Below, piece by piece: positions 47,744 through 60,798 of a stretch of DNA of 64,000 bases; within the stretch, counting starts at the first letter, position 1, and every line of letters starts with the position of its first letter. Source of the DNA: Stomorhina lunata (taxonomy: Eukaryota > Arthropoda > Insecta > Diptera > Rhiniidae); contig OW121744.1 in the NCBI GenBank assembly GCA_933228675.1, positions 21,547,536 through 21,611,535 of the forward strand, read 5' to 3'. The notes below the pieces were generated by a model. It was given only the letters and a program-made list of their open reading frames with translations, had not been told where the DNA came from and made no database searches. The position numbers and the translations under genes were made by a program.

Positions 47744-49234
47744 TCCTTTTAGGTGCTAAAGTAAAGCTTAATAAACGCTTAATTAAAGGTGTTGTTGGGT
47801 TGGCTTTTGGTAAGCTTTGAGTTTATTTTGTGATATTTGCTTTTGTCCAAGTTTTGCTTTAATTTTCAAAAGTAAAAGGTATAATAAAAGGCCTCGACTT
47901 GCCAACTAAATCCTCATATTTATATATGTATGTATTTGTTTGCATAAAGCTTCATTACACCAAATTTTTAGGCTTATTTGAAAATAAATGCTGATATTAT
48001 ACTTTTTCTAAGATTTGGGCTTTTTCTATAATTTTCTAGCCAAAGGGAAATAAAATGCTTTTACAAACATTTGTTGCCTTCCACCCACCACTTAGACGAA
48101 ACAATCAAGATGGTCAGTCGTTGTTTAGGTAAGTTTTCAACTTTTTTACGTTTTTCTTGATTTCCTAAATACAATTCACATTTGGCCACAGCAAGGGGTA
48201 TATTTTTAATAGTCACTCTTAGGTTTTGTTTCGAATTTTTTTTTTGCTCCATTTCGTATTTTTTTTTTTTTTCTAACAAGAGGTGGAGTAACTCCAGATA
48301 AGCCCATGAAACTTTTATGTTTTATTATTCTTTTAAAAAGATAGATTCTAAGAGATTTTCTAGAGAGTTCTTCTTTTTGTTGTTGGTAAGTGTTGGGGTC
48401 ATTTAAGATCCTTAGTGTATCTGAAATTGACAAATTAATACGTTTTATTTGAGTTTTTGACAAAAGGTGTTTTTTCTTTTTTTTTGTTTTGCAAAATATT
48501 TAGATTAGGAAAATGATAAATCTCTTTTTGGATTTGAGGTAGAATATTTGCGAATAAGTTAAAAAATTTCATAATTTATTTTGTTAACAAAAAATTATCT
48601 TCTGGCGTAAATTATTTTCAATATAAGTTTTATATTGCAAAATATCTAAAAAGAATTAATGCATTAAATTTTCTTACAAAAATTTTATTGTGTATAGGAA
48701 ATATACATTTTTTTATAATAAATATTTTAAACTTATACACAAAAATATTAAATCATTATTTAATTTATTGATAATCATAATATTTAGGTACCATTTATTA
48801 ATCATAATCTTTAGTTTATTCCTTAAACATATACCTTAATCCTCAACGTATGCTTTACATTTTGTGTTTATTAACTTCCTTTCTGGTATGCTTTAAATTC
48901 TATTAAATTATTTTATAATCCATCAATTTGATTCAATTTAGAATAGATTTTACCAACTCTACCAGCATGATCAAGTTGAAAACAATTTCAATTTACACCT
49001 AAAACTTATCAACTTCAAAAGGAGCTCGAACTCAGACTCGCACTGACAAGCAAACAAATTGCTATCATTCAATTTCGTAAGCTTAAACTTGCAACACAAA
49101 CTCAAATGCATTAAATCTATAAGAAACGAAGCTACCAAACAAAAAAATAAAAAAAACTTATTTCGAGGAGTCCAACAGTTCGCAAAGGTTGTAATGGCGG
49201 CAAAGTTTACTAAAATGATGAACACAAATCCAAA
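47744..49234. other. Spacer between inverted 12-bp arrays
   Basis: About 1.5 kb of non-repetitive AT-rich sequence. Short reverse ORFs at 48061-48463 (72 and 85 codons) are Lys-rich over poly-T runs. No gene recognised. Confidence 0.5.
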
Positions 49235-52220
49235 GAAATAGACCAATATATAGACTAAGACATAGACTACTACATAGACAAAGACATAGACTAAGACATA
49301 GGCTAAGACATCGACTAAGAAAAAGACTAAGATATAGACTAAGACATAGACAAAAACATAGACTAAGACATAGACTAAGTCAAAGACTAAGAAATAGACT
49401 AAGGCAAAGACTAAGACATATACTAAGGCATAGATAAAGAAATAGACCAAGACATAGACTAAGACATAGACTAAGACATAGACTAAGACATAGACTAAGA
49501 CATAGACTAAGACATAGACTAAGACATAGACTAAGACATAGACTAAGACATAGACTAAGACATAGACTAAGACATTGACTAAGACATAGACTAAGACATA
49601 GACTAAGACATAGACTAAGACATAGACTAAGACATAGACTAAGACATAGACTAAGACATAGACTAAGACATAGACTAAGACATAGACTAAGACATAGACT
49701 AAGACATAGACTAAGACATAGACTAAGACATAGACTAAGACATAGACTAAGACATAGACTAAGACATAGACTAAGACATAGACTAAGACATAGACTAAGA
49801 CATAGACTAAGATATAGACTAAGACATAGACTAAGACATAGACTAGAAAATAGACTAAGACATAGACTAAGACGTAGACTAAGACATAGACTAAGACATA
49901 GACTAAGACATAGACTAAGACATAGACTAAGACATAGACTAAGACATAGACTAAGACATAGACTAAGACATAGACTAAGACATAGACTAAGACATAGACT
50001 AAGACATAGACTAAGACATAGACTAAGACATAGACTAAGACATAGACTAAGACATAGACTAAGACATAGACTAAGACATAGACTAAGACATAGACTAAGA
50101 CATAGACTAAGACATAGACTAAGACATAGACTAAGACATAGACTAAGACATAGACTAAGACATAGACTAAGACATAGACTAAGACATAGACTAAGACATA
50201 GACTAAGACATAGACTAAGACATAGACTAAGACATAGACTAAGACATAGACTAAGACATAGACTAAGACATAGACTAAGACATAGACTAAGACATAGACT
50301 AAGACATAGACTAAGACATAGACTAAGACATAGACTAAGACATAGACTAAGACATAGACTAAGACATAGACTAAGACATAGACTAAGACATAGACTAAGA
50401 TATAGGCTAAGACATAGACTAAGACATAGACTAAGACATAGACTAAGACAAAGACTAAGACATAGACTAAGACATAGACTGTGACATAGACTAAGACATA
50501 GACTAAGACATAGACTAAGACATAGACTAAAACATAGACTAAGACATAGACTAAAACATAGACTAAGACATAGACTAAGACATAGACTAAGACATAGACT
50601 AAGACATAGACTAAGACATAGACTAAGACATAGACTAAGACATAGACTAAGACATAGACTAAGACATAGACTAAGACATAGACTAAGACATAGACTAAGA
50701 CATAGACTAAGACATAGACTAAGACATAGACTAAGACATAGACTAAGACATAGACTAAGACATAGACTAAGACATAGACTAAGACATAGACTAAGACATA
50801 GACTAAGACATAGACTAAGACATAGACTAAGACATAGACTAAGACATAGACTAAGACATAGACTAAGACATAGACTAAGACATAGACTAAGACATAGACT
50901 AAGACATAGACTAAGACATAGACTAAGACATAGACTAAGACATAGACTAAGACATAGACTAAGACATAGACTAAGACATAGACTAAGACATAGACTAAGA
51001 CATAGACTAAGACATAGACTAAGACATAGACTAAGACATAGACTAAGACATAGACTAAGACATAGACTAAGACATAGACTAAGACATAGACTAAGACATA
51101 GACTAAGACATAGACTAAGACATAGACTAAGACATAGACTAAGGCATAGACTAAGACAAAGACTAAGAAACAGACCACGACATATACTAAGACATAGACT
51201 AAAACATAGACTAAGACATAGACTAAGACATAGACTAAGACATAGACTAAGACATAGACTAAGACATAGACTAAGACATAGACTAAGACATAGACTAAGA
51301 CATAGACTAAGACATAGACTAAGACATAGACTAAAGCATAGACTAAGACATAGACTAAGACATAGACTAAGACATAGACTAAGACATAGACTAAGACATA
51401 GACTAAGACATAGACTAAGACATAGACTAAGACATAGACTAAGACATAGACTAAGACATAGACTAAGACATAGACTAAGACATAGACTAAGACATAGACT
51501 AAGACATAGACTAAGACATAGACTAAGACATAGACTAAGACATAGACTAAGACATAGACTAAGACATAGACTAAGACATAGACTAAGACATAGACTAAGA
51601 CATAGACTAAGACATAGACTAAGACATAGACTAAGACATAGACTAAGACATAGACTAAGACATAGACTAAGACATAGACTAAGACATAGACTAAGAAACA
51701 GACCACGACATATACTAAGACATAGACTAAAACATAGACTAAGACATAGACTAAGACATAGACTAAGACATAGACTAAGACATAGACTAAGACATAGACT
51801 AAGACATAGACTAAGACATAGACTAAGACATAGACTAAGACATAGACTAAGACATAGACTAAGACATAGACTAAGACATAGACTAAGACATAGACTAAGA
51901 CATAGACTAAGACATAGACTAAGACATAGACTAAGACATAGACTAAGACATAGACTAAGACATAGACTAAGACATAGACTAAGACATAGACTAAGACATA
52001 GACTAAGACATAGACTAAGACATAGACTAAGACATAGACTAAGACATAGACTAAGACATAGACTAAGACATAGACTAAGACATAGACTAAGACATAGACT
52101 AAGACATAGACTAAGACATAGACTAAGACATAGACTAAGACATAGACTAAGACATAGGCTAAGACATAGACTAAGACATAGACTAAGACATAGACTAAGA
52201 CATAAACTAAGACATAGACT
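49235..52220 (-). repeat. 12-bp satellite array 3, inverted
   Basis: About 248 copies of ACATAGACTAAG, the complement of arrays 1 and 2. The left 220 bp is heavily mutated while the right edge stays regular to 52200. A variant block (AAGAAACAGACCACGACATA) occurs twice, 528 bp apart. The 1,095-codon reverse ORF is (YVLV)n plus adjoining sequence and is not a gene. Confidence 0.98.
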
Positions 52221-53588
52221 TTTATGTTAAATTTGTGGGACAACCTGTTTATCGACATGTCGCGACATGGGTTAGGCCAACATTATCAGAAGGATGATGT
52301 CTGCCCATGCATTAGTTATTAGGGGCTGTTCGCATACGTAGCTCTCCAAGGGCGGTATGACTTTTGTTACGGTGGAGGAATTTTGTATGCGTATTCGCAT
52401 TAAAATATGTTATAAAAGGGAGGAGGGGGTAAAAATCTGCAAAGATATCTTTATGTAATATATGAACCTGTTTCGAAATCAAAATAATTATGAATTACAA
52501 TGTTTTGCAAGCCAAATGTTTCTTTCAATATTGAATTATTTGTAGTGAAAATTTCTATATTGAACTTGAATCCTTGGAACTACAGGGTATATGTGTATAT
52601 TGGAAAACAGACACATTCTCATACGAAATCACATTTCCTTCCTTCCTGCCTTCCAAAAGGAAGATGCAGTTTCGTGTTCTAGGTTTTTTTTTCAAACTTT
52701 TTTGGGGGTTTCCATTCACTTACATTCAAGAGAAAATTGAAAAACAAAGAACTTAAAGTAGAATAAAAATAAAGAAAATAATTTTCCTTGTATCTCTAAG
52801 GATTTCCCAGAAGAGCAAAAAACCAACCAACTAAAGCTAAAACAAATAAAGCGTATTGCTCTATACTTTCATAATGTTCTTACGTTGATACTTTCTTATA
52901 TTGTTTAAGCACAAGATTATTACAAAAACCAAAAAAAAACACGAAAATTGTATATATAATTTTTTATAACATAGAAGAAGGGATTTTATTTAAGTCATAA
53001 GGAAAATATTTAAACTTAAGATTACAGAATACTCGTACGAGTATAGAATCTAGTATATATAACATATGACTAGATTCTACTATTTACATGGCAGGAAAAT
53101 GTAATGGGAGAAAAGACCTTATGTTGTTTTACGAATTTTTCCAAAAAACAAAAAAAAAAAATAAATATATAAAATTGGTGTTGATGTTTATAAAAATGGT
53201 GATATTTCTAAAGGTTATTGTGGCAGATATTGTTTGCTATTTTTGCCTTATTCTCATCTCTACATTTTCATTTGCTTAACATATATTTAGCATATGTTCA
53301 TAATATTTTACATAGATTTTTTGCATTTTATACTCCATAAAATACATTGTTTACATTCAAGAACATGGGATTTCTGTGCGCATATAAAAATAAAGGATGG
53401 AATGTGCAAGAACTTATGATCAAGGAACTATAACTATATATTTATAGCTTCAGCTTGCACAAAATCCATGCACGTCTTAAACTTGAAGAATTTGATATTT
53501 AGTAAAATTTGTAATGTGTTTGCTCCAACATAACAAGCGGAATTGTTTTTACACCCTACACTAATATAAAAGGAATTATAAGTCGACA
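52221..53588. other. Spacer with palindromes, no gene supported
   Basis: CATGTCGCGACATG at 52256-52269 is a perfect 14-bp palindrome 36 bp past the array end. Further palindromes lie at 53029-53079. ORFs of 60-63 codons show no domain. Confidence 0.5.
53029..53079. repeat. Adjacent palindrome and hairpin
   Basis: ATACTCGTACGAGTAT (53029-53044) is a perfect 16-bp palindrome. It is followed by TAGAATCTAGT (53044-53054), a 14-base loop, and ACTAGATTCTA (53069-53079). Confidence 0.9.
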
Positions 53589-53589
53589 A

Positions 53590-56500
53590 GAACTGAACTA
53601 AAACTGAACTTGAACTGAACTAGAACTGAACTAGAACTGAACTAGAACTGAACTAGAACTGAACTAGAACTGAACTAGAACTGAACTAGAACTGAACTAG
53701 AACTGAACTAGAACTGAACTAGATCTGAACTAGAACTGAACTAGAACTGAACTAGAACTGAACTAGAACTGAACTAGAACTGAACTAGAACTGAACTAGA
53801 ACTGAACTAGAACTGAACTAGAACTGAACTAGAACTGAACTAGAACTGAACTAGAACTGAACTAGAACTGAACTAGAACTGAACTAGAACTGAACTAGAA
53901 CTGAACTAGAACTGAACTAGAACTGAACTAGAACTGAACTAGAACTGAACTAGAACTGAACTAGAACTGAACTAGAACTGAACTAGAACTGAACTAGAAC
54001 TGAACTAGAACTGAACTAGAACTGAACTAGAACTGAACTAGAACTGAACTAGAACTGAACTAGAACTGAACTAGAACTGAACTAGAACTGAACTAGAACT
54101 GAACTAGAACTGAACTAGAACTGAACTAGAACTGAACTAGAACTGAACTAGAACTGAACTAGAACTGAACTAGAACTGAACTAGAACTGAACTAGAACTG
54201 AACTAGAACTGAACTAGAACTGAACTAGAACTGAACTAGAACTGAACTAGAACTGAACTAGAACTGAACTAGAACTGAACTAGAACTGAACTAGAACTGA
54301 ACTAGAACTGAACTAGAACTGAACTAGAACTGAACTAGAACTGAACTAGAACTGAACTAGAACTGAACTAGAACTGAACTAGAACTGAACTAGAACTGAA
54401 CTAGAACTGAACTAGAACTGAACTAGAACTGAACTAGAACTGAACTAGAACTGAACTAGAACTGAACTAGAACTGAACTAGAACTGAACTAGAACTGAAC
54501 TAGAACTGAACTAGAACTGAACTAGAACTGAACTAGAACTGAACTAGAACTGAACTAGAACTGAACTAGAACTGAACTAGAACTGAACTAGAACTGAACT
54601 AGAACTGAACTAGAACTGAACTAGAACTGAACTAGAACTGAACTAGAACTGAACTAGAACTGAACTAGAACTGAACTAGAACTGAACTAGAATTGAACTA
54701 GAACTGAACTAGAACTGAACTAGAACTGAACTAGAACTGAACTAGAACTGAACTAGAACTGAACTAGAACTGAACTAGAACTGAACTAGAACTGAACTAG
54801 AACTGAACTAGAACTGAACTAGAACTGAACTAGAACTGAACTAGAACTGAACTAGAACTGAACTAGAACTGAACTAGAACTGAACTAGAACTGAACTAGA
54901 ACTGAACTAGAACTGAACTAGAACTGAACTAGAACTGAACTAGAACTGAACTAGAACTGAACTAGAACTGAACTAGAACTGAACTAGAACTGAACTAGAA
55001 CTGAACTAGAACTGAACTAGAACTGAACTAGAACTGAACTAGAACTGAACTAGAACTGAACTAGAACTGAACTAGAACTGAACTAGAACTGAACTAGAAC
55101 TGAACTAGAACTGAACTAGAACTGAACTAGAACTGAACTAGAACTGAACTAGAACTGAACTAGAACTGAACTAGAACTGAACTAGAACTGAACTAGAACT
55201 GAACTAGAACTGAACTAGAACTGAACTAGAACTTAACTAGAACTGAACTAGAACTGAACTAGAACTGAACTAGAACTGAACTAGAACTGAACTAGAACTG
55301 AACTAGAACTGAACTAGAACTGAACTAGAACTGAACTAGAACTGAACTAGAACTGAACTAGAACTAAACTAGAACTGAACTAGAACTGAACTAGAACTGA
55401 ACTAGAACTGAACTAGAACTGAACTAGAACTGAACTAGAACTGAACTAGAACTGAACTAGAACTGAACTAGAACTGAACTAGAACTGAACTAGAACTGAA
55501 CTAGAACTGAACTAGAACTGAACTAGAACTGAACTAGAACTGAACTAGAACTGAACTAGAACTGAACTAGAACTGAACTAGAACTGAACTAGAACTGAAC
55601 TAGTACTGAACTAGAACTGAACTAGAACTGAACTAGAACTGAACTAGAACTGAACTAGAACTGAACTAGAACTGAACTAGAACTGAACTAGAACTGAACT
55701 AGAACTGAACTAGAACTGAACTAGAACTGAACTAGAACTGAACTAGAACTGAACTAGAACTGAACTAGAACTGAACTAGAACTGAACTAGAACTGAACTA
55801 GAACTGAACTAGAACTGAACTAGAACTGAACTAGAACTGAACTAGAACTGAACTAGAACTGAACTAGAACTGAACTAGAACTGAACTAGAACTGAACTAG
55901 AACTGAACTAGAACTGAACTAGAACTGAACTAGAACTGAACTAGAACTGAACTAGAACTGAACTAGAACTGAACTAGAACTGAACTAGAACTGAACTAGA
56001 ACTGAACTAGAACTGAACTAGAACTGAACTAGAACTGAACTAGAACTGAACTAGAACTGAACTAGAACTAAACTAAAACTGAACTAGAACTGAACTAGAA
56101 CTGAACTAGAATTGAACTAGAACTGAACTAGAACTGAACTAGAACTGAACTAGAACTGAACTAGAACTGAACTAGAACTGAACTAGAACTGAACTAGAAC
56201 TGAACTAGAACTGAACTAGAACTGAACTAGAACTGAACTAGAACTGAACTAGAACTGAACTAGAACTGAACTAGAACTGAACTAGAACTGAACTAGAACT
56301 GAACTAGAACTGAACTAGAACTGAACTAGAACTGAACTAGAACTGAACTAGAACTGAACTAGAACTGAACTAGAACTGAACTAGAACTGAACTAGAACTG
56401 AACTAGAACTGAACTAGAACTGAACTAGAACTGAACTAGAACTGAACTAGAACTGAACTAGAACTGAACTAGAACTGAACTAGAACTGAACTAGAACTGA

Positions 56501-57309
56501 ACTAGAACAGAACTAGAACTGAACTAGAACTGAACTAGAACTGAACTAGAACAGAACTAGAACTGAACTAGAACTGAACTAGAACTGAACTAGAACTGAA
56601 CTAGAACTGAACTAGAACTGAACTAGAACTGAACTAGAACTGAACTAGAACTGAACTAGAACTGAACTAGAACTGAACTAGAACTGAACTAGAACTGAAC
56701 TAGAACTGAACTAGAACTGAACTAGAACTGAACTAGAACTGAACTAGAACTGAACTAGAACTGAACTAGAACTGAACTAGAACTGAACTAGAACTGAACT
56801 AGAACTGAACTAGAACTGAACTAGAACTGAACTAGAACTGAACTAGAACTGAACTAGAACTGAACTAGAACTGAACTAGAACTGAACTAGAACTGAACTA
56901 GAACTGAACTAGAACTGAACTAGAACTGAACTAGAACTGAACTAGAACTGAACTAGAACTGAACTAGAACTGAACTAGAACTGAACTAGAACTGAACTAG
57001 AACTGAACTAGAACTGAACTAGAACTGAACTAGAACTGAACTAGAACTGAACTAGAACTGAACTAGAACTGAACTAGAACTGAACTAGAACTGAACTAGA
57101 ACTGAACTAGAACTGAACTAGAACTGAACTAGAACTGAACTAGAACTGAACTAGAACTGAACTAGAACTGAACTAGAACTGAACTAGAACTGAACTAGAA
57201 CTGAACTAGAACTGAACTAGAACTGAACTGAACTAGAACTGAACTAGAACTGAACTAGAACTGAACTAGAACTGAACTAGAACTGAACTAGAACTGAACT
57301 AGAACTGAA
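53590..57309 (+). repeat. 11-bp satellite array (GAACTGAACTA)
   Basis: About 338 copies with few substitutions. The unit is a doubled pentamer GAACT plus A. Near 57225 an extra GAACT pentamer is inserted. Since 11 is not divisible by three, stops close all frames. Confidence 0.98.
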
Positions 57310-57902
57310 TGGAAAGAAGAAAAGTGAAATGTTGGTAGGGTACCTAAGAGGCACTGCCCAAAAATGTCTTATAGATATAATTTTTTATGCTTTTATTCTA
57401 CACAATATATGTTTGGATTATACTTATACTCCACTACCAATATTGTTTCAGAATATTATATTTTACCTTGATATTAATATTCCAACACGACTACAAACAG
57501 GACTCCTAGTACTCTTTCTTTTTAGCCTTAGTTTCTTATATTTTGTCATATTCAATATTTTATTTTTTGTCTGTGGCTTCTTTTTGTTTTTACTATTTAA
57601 TTTACATGATAAACCGTATAATTTACCATAAATAATCTTAGGAGTATAAAATGTATTTAATAGAATTTCTATTTATAAAATAAAATTTACATGACAGCTA
57701 GACAGACAACCAAAGACAGCCGGCAAAGAGCACTCACTCGCTTGTAGAAAATGACAAAAGCAGACTTAAAGAAAATTGTTGGCAAAATATTAGTAATGAT
57801 TTAAAATAATTTTCTAAATTTTGATATAAAACTGAACTGGATTATGAAATCGTTCGAAGTCTATCACACTCTCGACGATTAAAAAAAAAACAACTTATAT
57901 GA
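57310..57902. other. Spacer after the 11-bp array
   Basis: A 100-codon forward ORF (57329-57631) starts 20 bp after the array. It is very rich in Phe, Leu and Ile with several membrane-like stretches, but AT-rich DNA gives this by chance and I recognise no family. A GACAGA-type patch lies near 57695-57720. Confidence 0.4.
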
Positions 57903-58285
57903 ATAGAAAGACATTTCTATAGAAAAGTTGACGATAGGAAGACATTTCTATAGAAAAGTTGATGATAAGAAAACATTTCTATAGAAAAGTTGACGATAGG
58001 AAGACATTTCTATAGAAAAGTTGACGATAGGAAGACATTTCTATAGAAAAAGTGGACGATAGGAAGACATTTCTATAGAAAAGTTGACGATGTGAAGACA
58101 TTTCTATAGAAAAGTTGACGATAGGAAGACATTTCTATAGAAAAGTTGACGATAGGAAGACATTTCTATAAAAAAGTTGACGATAAGAAGACATTTCTAT
58201 AGAAAAGTTGACGATAGGAAGACATTTTTATAGAAAAGATCACGACTGGAAACCATTTCAATAGAAAAGTTCACGAAATGACAAC
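57903..58285 (-). repeat. 31-bp CTATAG minisatellite, reverse orientation, short array
   Basis: About 12 units of TTTCTATAGAAAAG and TTGACGATAGGAAGACA, the complement of the family at 5688-7205. The right edge is degraded. Confidence 0.93.
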
Positions 58286-58765
58286 TTTTCTATATCTGCT
58301 GCATTTGTAGTCTCTTCAGCACTAAAATTTATATAGCATATTTTTTCCCATAATATTCAAATTATAGCAAAACCACATTTAATGTCAAATAAATTTAAGT
58401 TAAATTTTAGTTTTCATGCTGTTCGAGACCTGACAAGTCTTGTGTTAAATAATTATTTGAACAAGAAAATCATTAGTTTCTTAAATTAAGCCAAAAAAAA
58501 AACAACTTGTCATAAATTTATGTTAAACAATTTGTAATCTAATAGACCGACTAAATACTAAATAACAGGGAGGGACTTACAAATTTAGTTTAAATTTAAT
58601 ACAACTCTAAAATAAATGCAAAATATGCTAAAAATTCTTTGCAACAATCAGCAAACAAATTTAAACGTAACTGACATTTGCTTTGGACCCACAAAATATG
58701 TACGAAAATGAATTTGTAGGTTAATGATTTTATGCTGAAAATACAAATAATCTGATAGAGACTAA
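58286..58765. other. Non-repetitive AT-rich spacer
   Basis: No gene or element recognised between the two reverse 31-bp arrays. Confidence 0.45.
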
Positions 58766-60052
58766 ATTTGTAATAACACTAGCTTACAAAATTAAACTTT
58801 TCTAAGTGTTCTTTAAAGAAAAACATTTCTATAGAAAAGTTAACGACAGAAAGACATTTCTGTAGAAAAGTTGACCACTGCAAGACTTTTCTTTAGAAAA
58901 GTTGACGATAGGAAGACTTTTCTTTAGAAAAGTTGACGATAGGAAGACTTTTCTTTAGAAAAGTTGACGATAGGAAGACTTTTCTATAGAAAAGTTGACG
59001 ATAGGAAGATATTTCTATAGAAAAGTTGACGATAGGAAGACATTTGTATAGAAAAGTTGATGATAAGAATACATTTCTATAGAAAAATTGATGATAGGAA
59101 AGCATTTCTATTGAAAAGTTGACGATAGGAAGATATTTCTATAGAAAAGTTGACGATAGGAAGACATTTCTATAGAAAAGTTGACGATAGGAAGACTTTT
59201 CTATAGAAAAGTTGACGATAGGAAGACTTTTCTATGGAAAAGTTGACGATAGGAAGACTTTTCTATAGAAAAGTTGACGATAGGAAGATATTTCTATAGA
59301 AAAGTTGACGATAGGAAGACATTTGTATAGAAAAGTTGATGATAAGAATACATTTCTATAGAAAAATTGATGATAGGAAAGCATTTCTATTGAAAAGTTG
59401 ACGATAGGAAGACTTTTCTATAGAAAAGTTGACGATAGGAAGACTTTTCTATAGAAAAGTTGACGATAGGATGACTTTTCTATAGAAAAGTTGACGATAG
59501 GATGACTTTTCTATAGAAAAGTTGACGATAGGATGACTTTTCTATAGAAAAGTTGACGATAGGATGACTTTTCTATAGAAAAGTTGACGATGGGATGACT
59601 TTTCTATAGAAAAGTTGACGATAGGATGACTTTTCTATAGAAAAGTTGACGATAGGATGACTTTTCTATAGAAAAGTTGACGATAGGATGACTTTTCTAT
59701 AGAAAAGTTGACGATGGGATGACTTTTCTATAGAAAAGTTGACGATAGGATGACTTTTCTATAGAAAAGTTGACGATGGGATGACTTTTCTATAGAAAAG
59801 TTGACGATAGGATGACTTTTCTATAGAAAAGTTGACGATAGGATGACTTTTCTATAGAAAAGTTGACGATAGGATGACTTTTCTATAGAAAAGTTGACGA
59901 TAGGATGACTTTTCTATAGAAAAGTTGACGATAGGATAAGTTTCCTATTAAAAAGTTGACGATAGGATGACTTTTCTATAGAAAAGTTGACGATATGAAG
60001 ATATTGCTCAACTTGAGTTTAATTTTCGCTGTTGACCAGTGTTATTACAAAT
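58766..60052 (+). mobile_element. Terminal-inverted-repeat element carrying a 31-bp minisatellite, copy 2
   Basis: The left end ATTTGTAATAACACTAGCTT matches the complement of the right end, ATTTGTAATAACACTGGTCA. Both then continue with AAAATTAAACT. The unit is about 1.29 kb and its interior is almost wholly the 31-bp array. Left ends of the two copies resemble each other (CACTAG, then ACAAAAT), and so do the right ends (GCTGTTGACC), so both elements lie in the same orientation although their arrays are inverted. No transposase is present. The superfamily is undetermined. Confidence 0.6.
58822..59998 (-). repeat. 31-bp CTATAG minisatellite, reverse orientation, main array
   Basis: About 38 units of TTTCTATAGAAAAG and TTGACGATAGGAAGAC. 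59460-59930 forms a uniform sub-block with GATGAC in place of GAAGAC. A block of several units near 59000-59100 recurs at 59280-59390, including its rare variants (CATTTGTATAG, GATGATAAGAATAC). Confidence 0.95.
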
Positions 60053-60798
60053 GTGCATATAAATTTAACTTTAAGTTGTGAAAATCAGGTGGGGAGATGG
60101 GGTGGTTTGTTCATGGTTATTTCTGACAACTTACATTTGTCTAAAATCTTTGTTTTCTTCTTAATAAATACAAAATTTCCATATTTGTAGAAAATAAAAT
60201 TTTTAACAATTTATTTATTATTTTAAAGTTGTCTTAGCAAAAAGCAAACAAACATTTTCGTTAAAAGTCATGTTTACTTTTCATTATTAAAGAAAAAATG
60301 AATATGGATATATGATCTCTAGAATCGAACACCCCTTATTATAAAGGAAGCAATTTTATTGAAAAAATTAAAAAACCTGGCAACATTGCCTACGATTTTA
60401 TTCTAATTTTGGTTGCATTTTCTTTGTGCCTATCATAGGTCTACAGGAGGTTATTCTCAGGATTCAAGCCAGTAAAGAGCTCTAACACATAAACAATTTG
60501 TGTTAGGACTGGTAGTAGCAAATTAAGCTTTAAACAACTACTCTATAACATAAAGATGTTGTACTTCCATACATTGATTTGCCGTATGGTCGTTTTGAAA
60601 AATCCCATAAAAAAGGGATTACTCTAATTCGGAAATAACTAATGGAAACAACTAATGAATTCCGCTATGAAGACTATGGGGTTAAAAAGCTAACATTTTT
60701 TGGACCAAATGAAAACCCTAGTTGTTTTGTTCCTGTCAGAGAAAAACACATTTTTTTGTTAAATCTGAAAAAAAAATAAATTTTAAAATTTTTTTAAT
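60053..60798 (+). other. 5' flank of the Ly6-like gene
   Basis: Non-repetitive sequence upstream of the gene. No TATA box or initiator can be assigned with confidence. Confidence 0.4.

Noticed and set aside
48971..52258. 1,095-codon reverse ORF with YVLV repeats
   Set aside because: Same satellite read in the same frame from the inverted array. The non-repeat tail shows no recognisable domain.
53590..57309. CRISPR-like or telomeric array
   Set aside because: Units are 11-12 bp with no spacers, the genome is eukaryotic, and the motifs do not match the insect TTAGG telomere repeat.
34981..57309. Arrays treated as assembly artefacts
   Set aside because: Point variants, 6-bp deletions, frame-preserving indels and decayed edges are specific to each array. 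Exact copy numbers may still be wrong in the assembly.
57329..57631. 100-codon hydrophobic ORF after the 11-bp array
   Set aside because: Phe/Leu/Ile-rich composition is expected from AT-rich DNA. No start context, domain or partner gene supports it.
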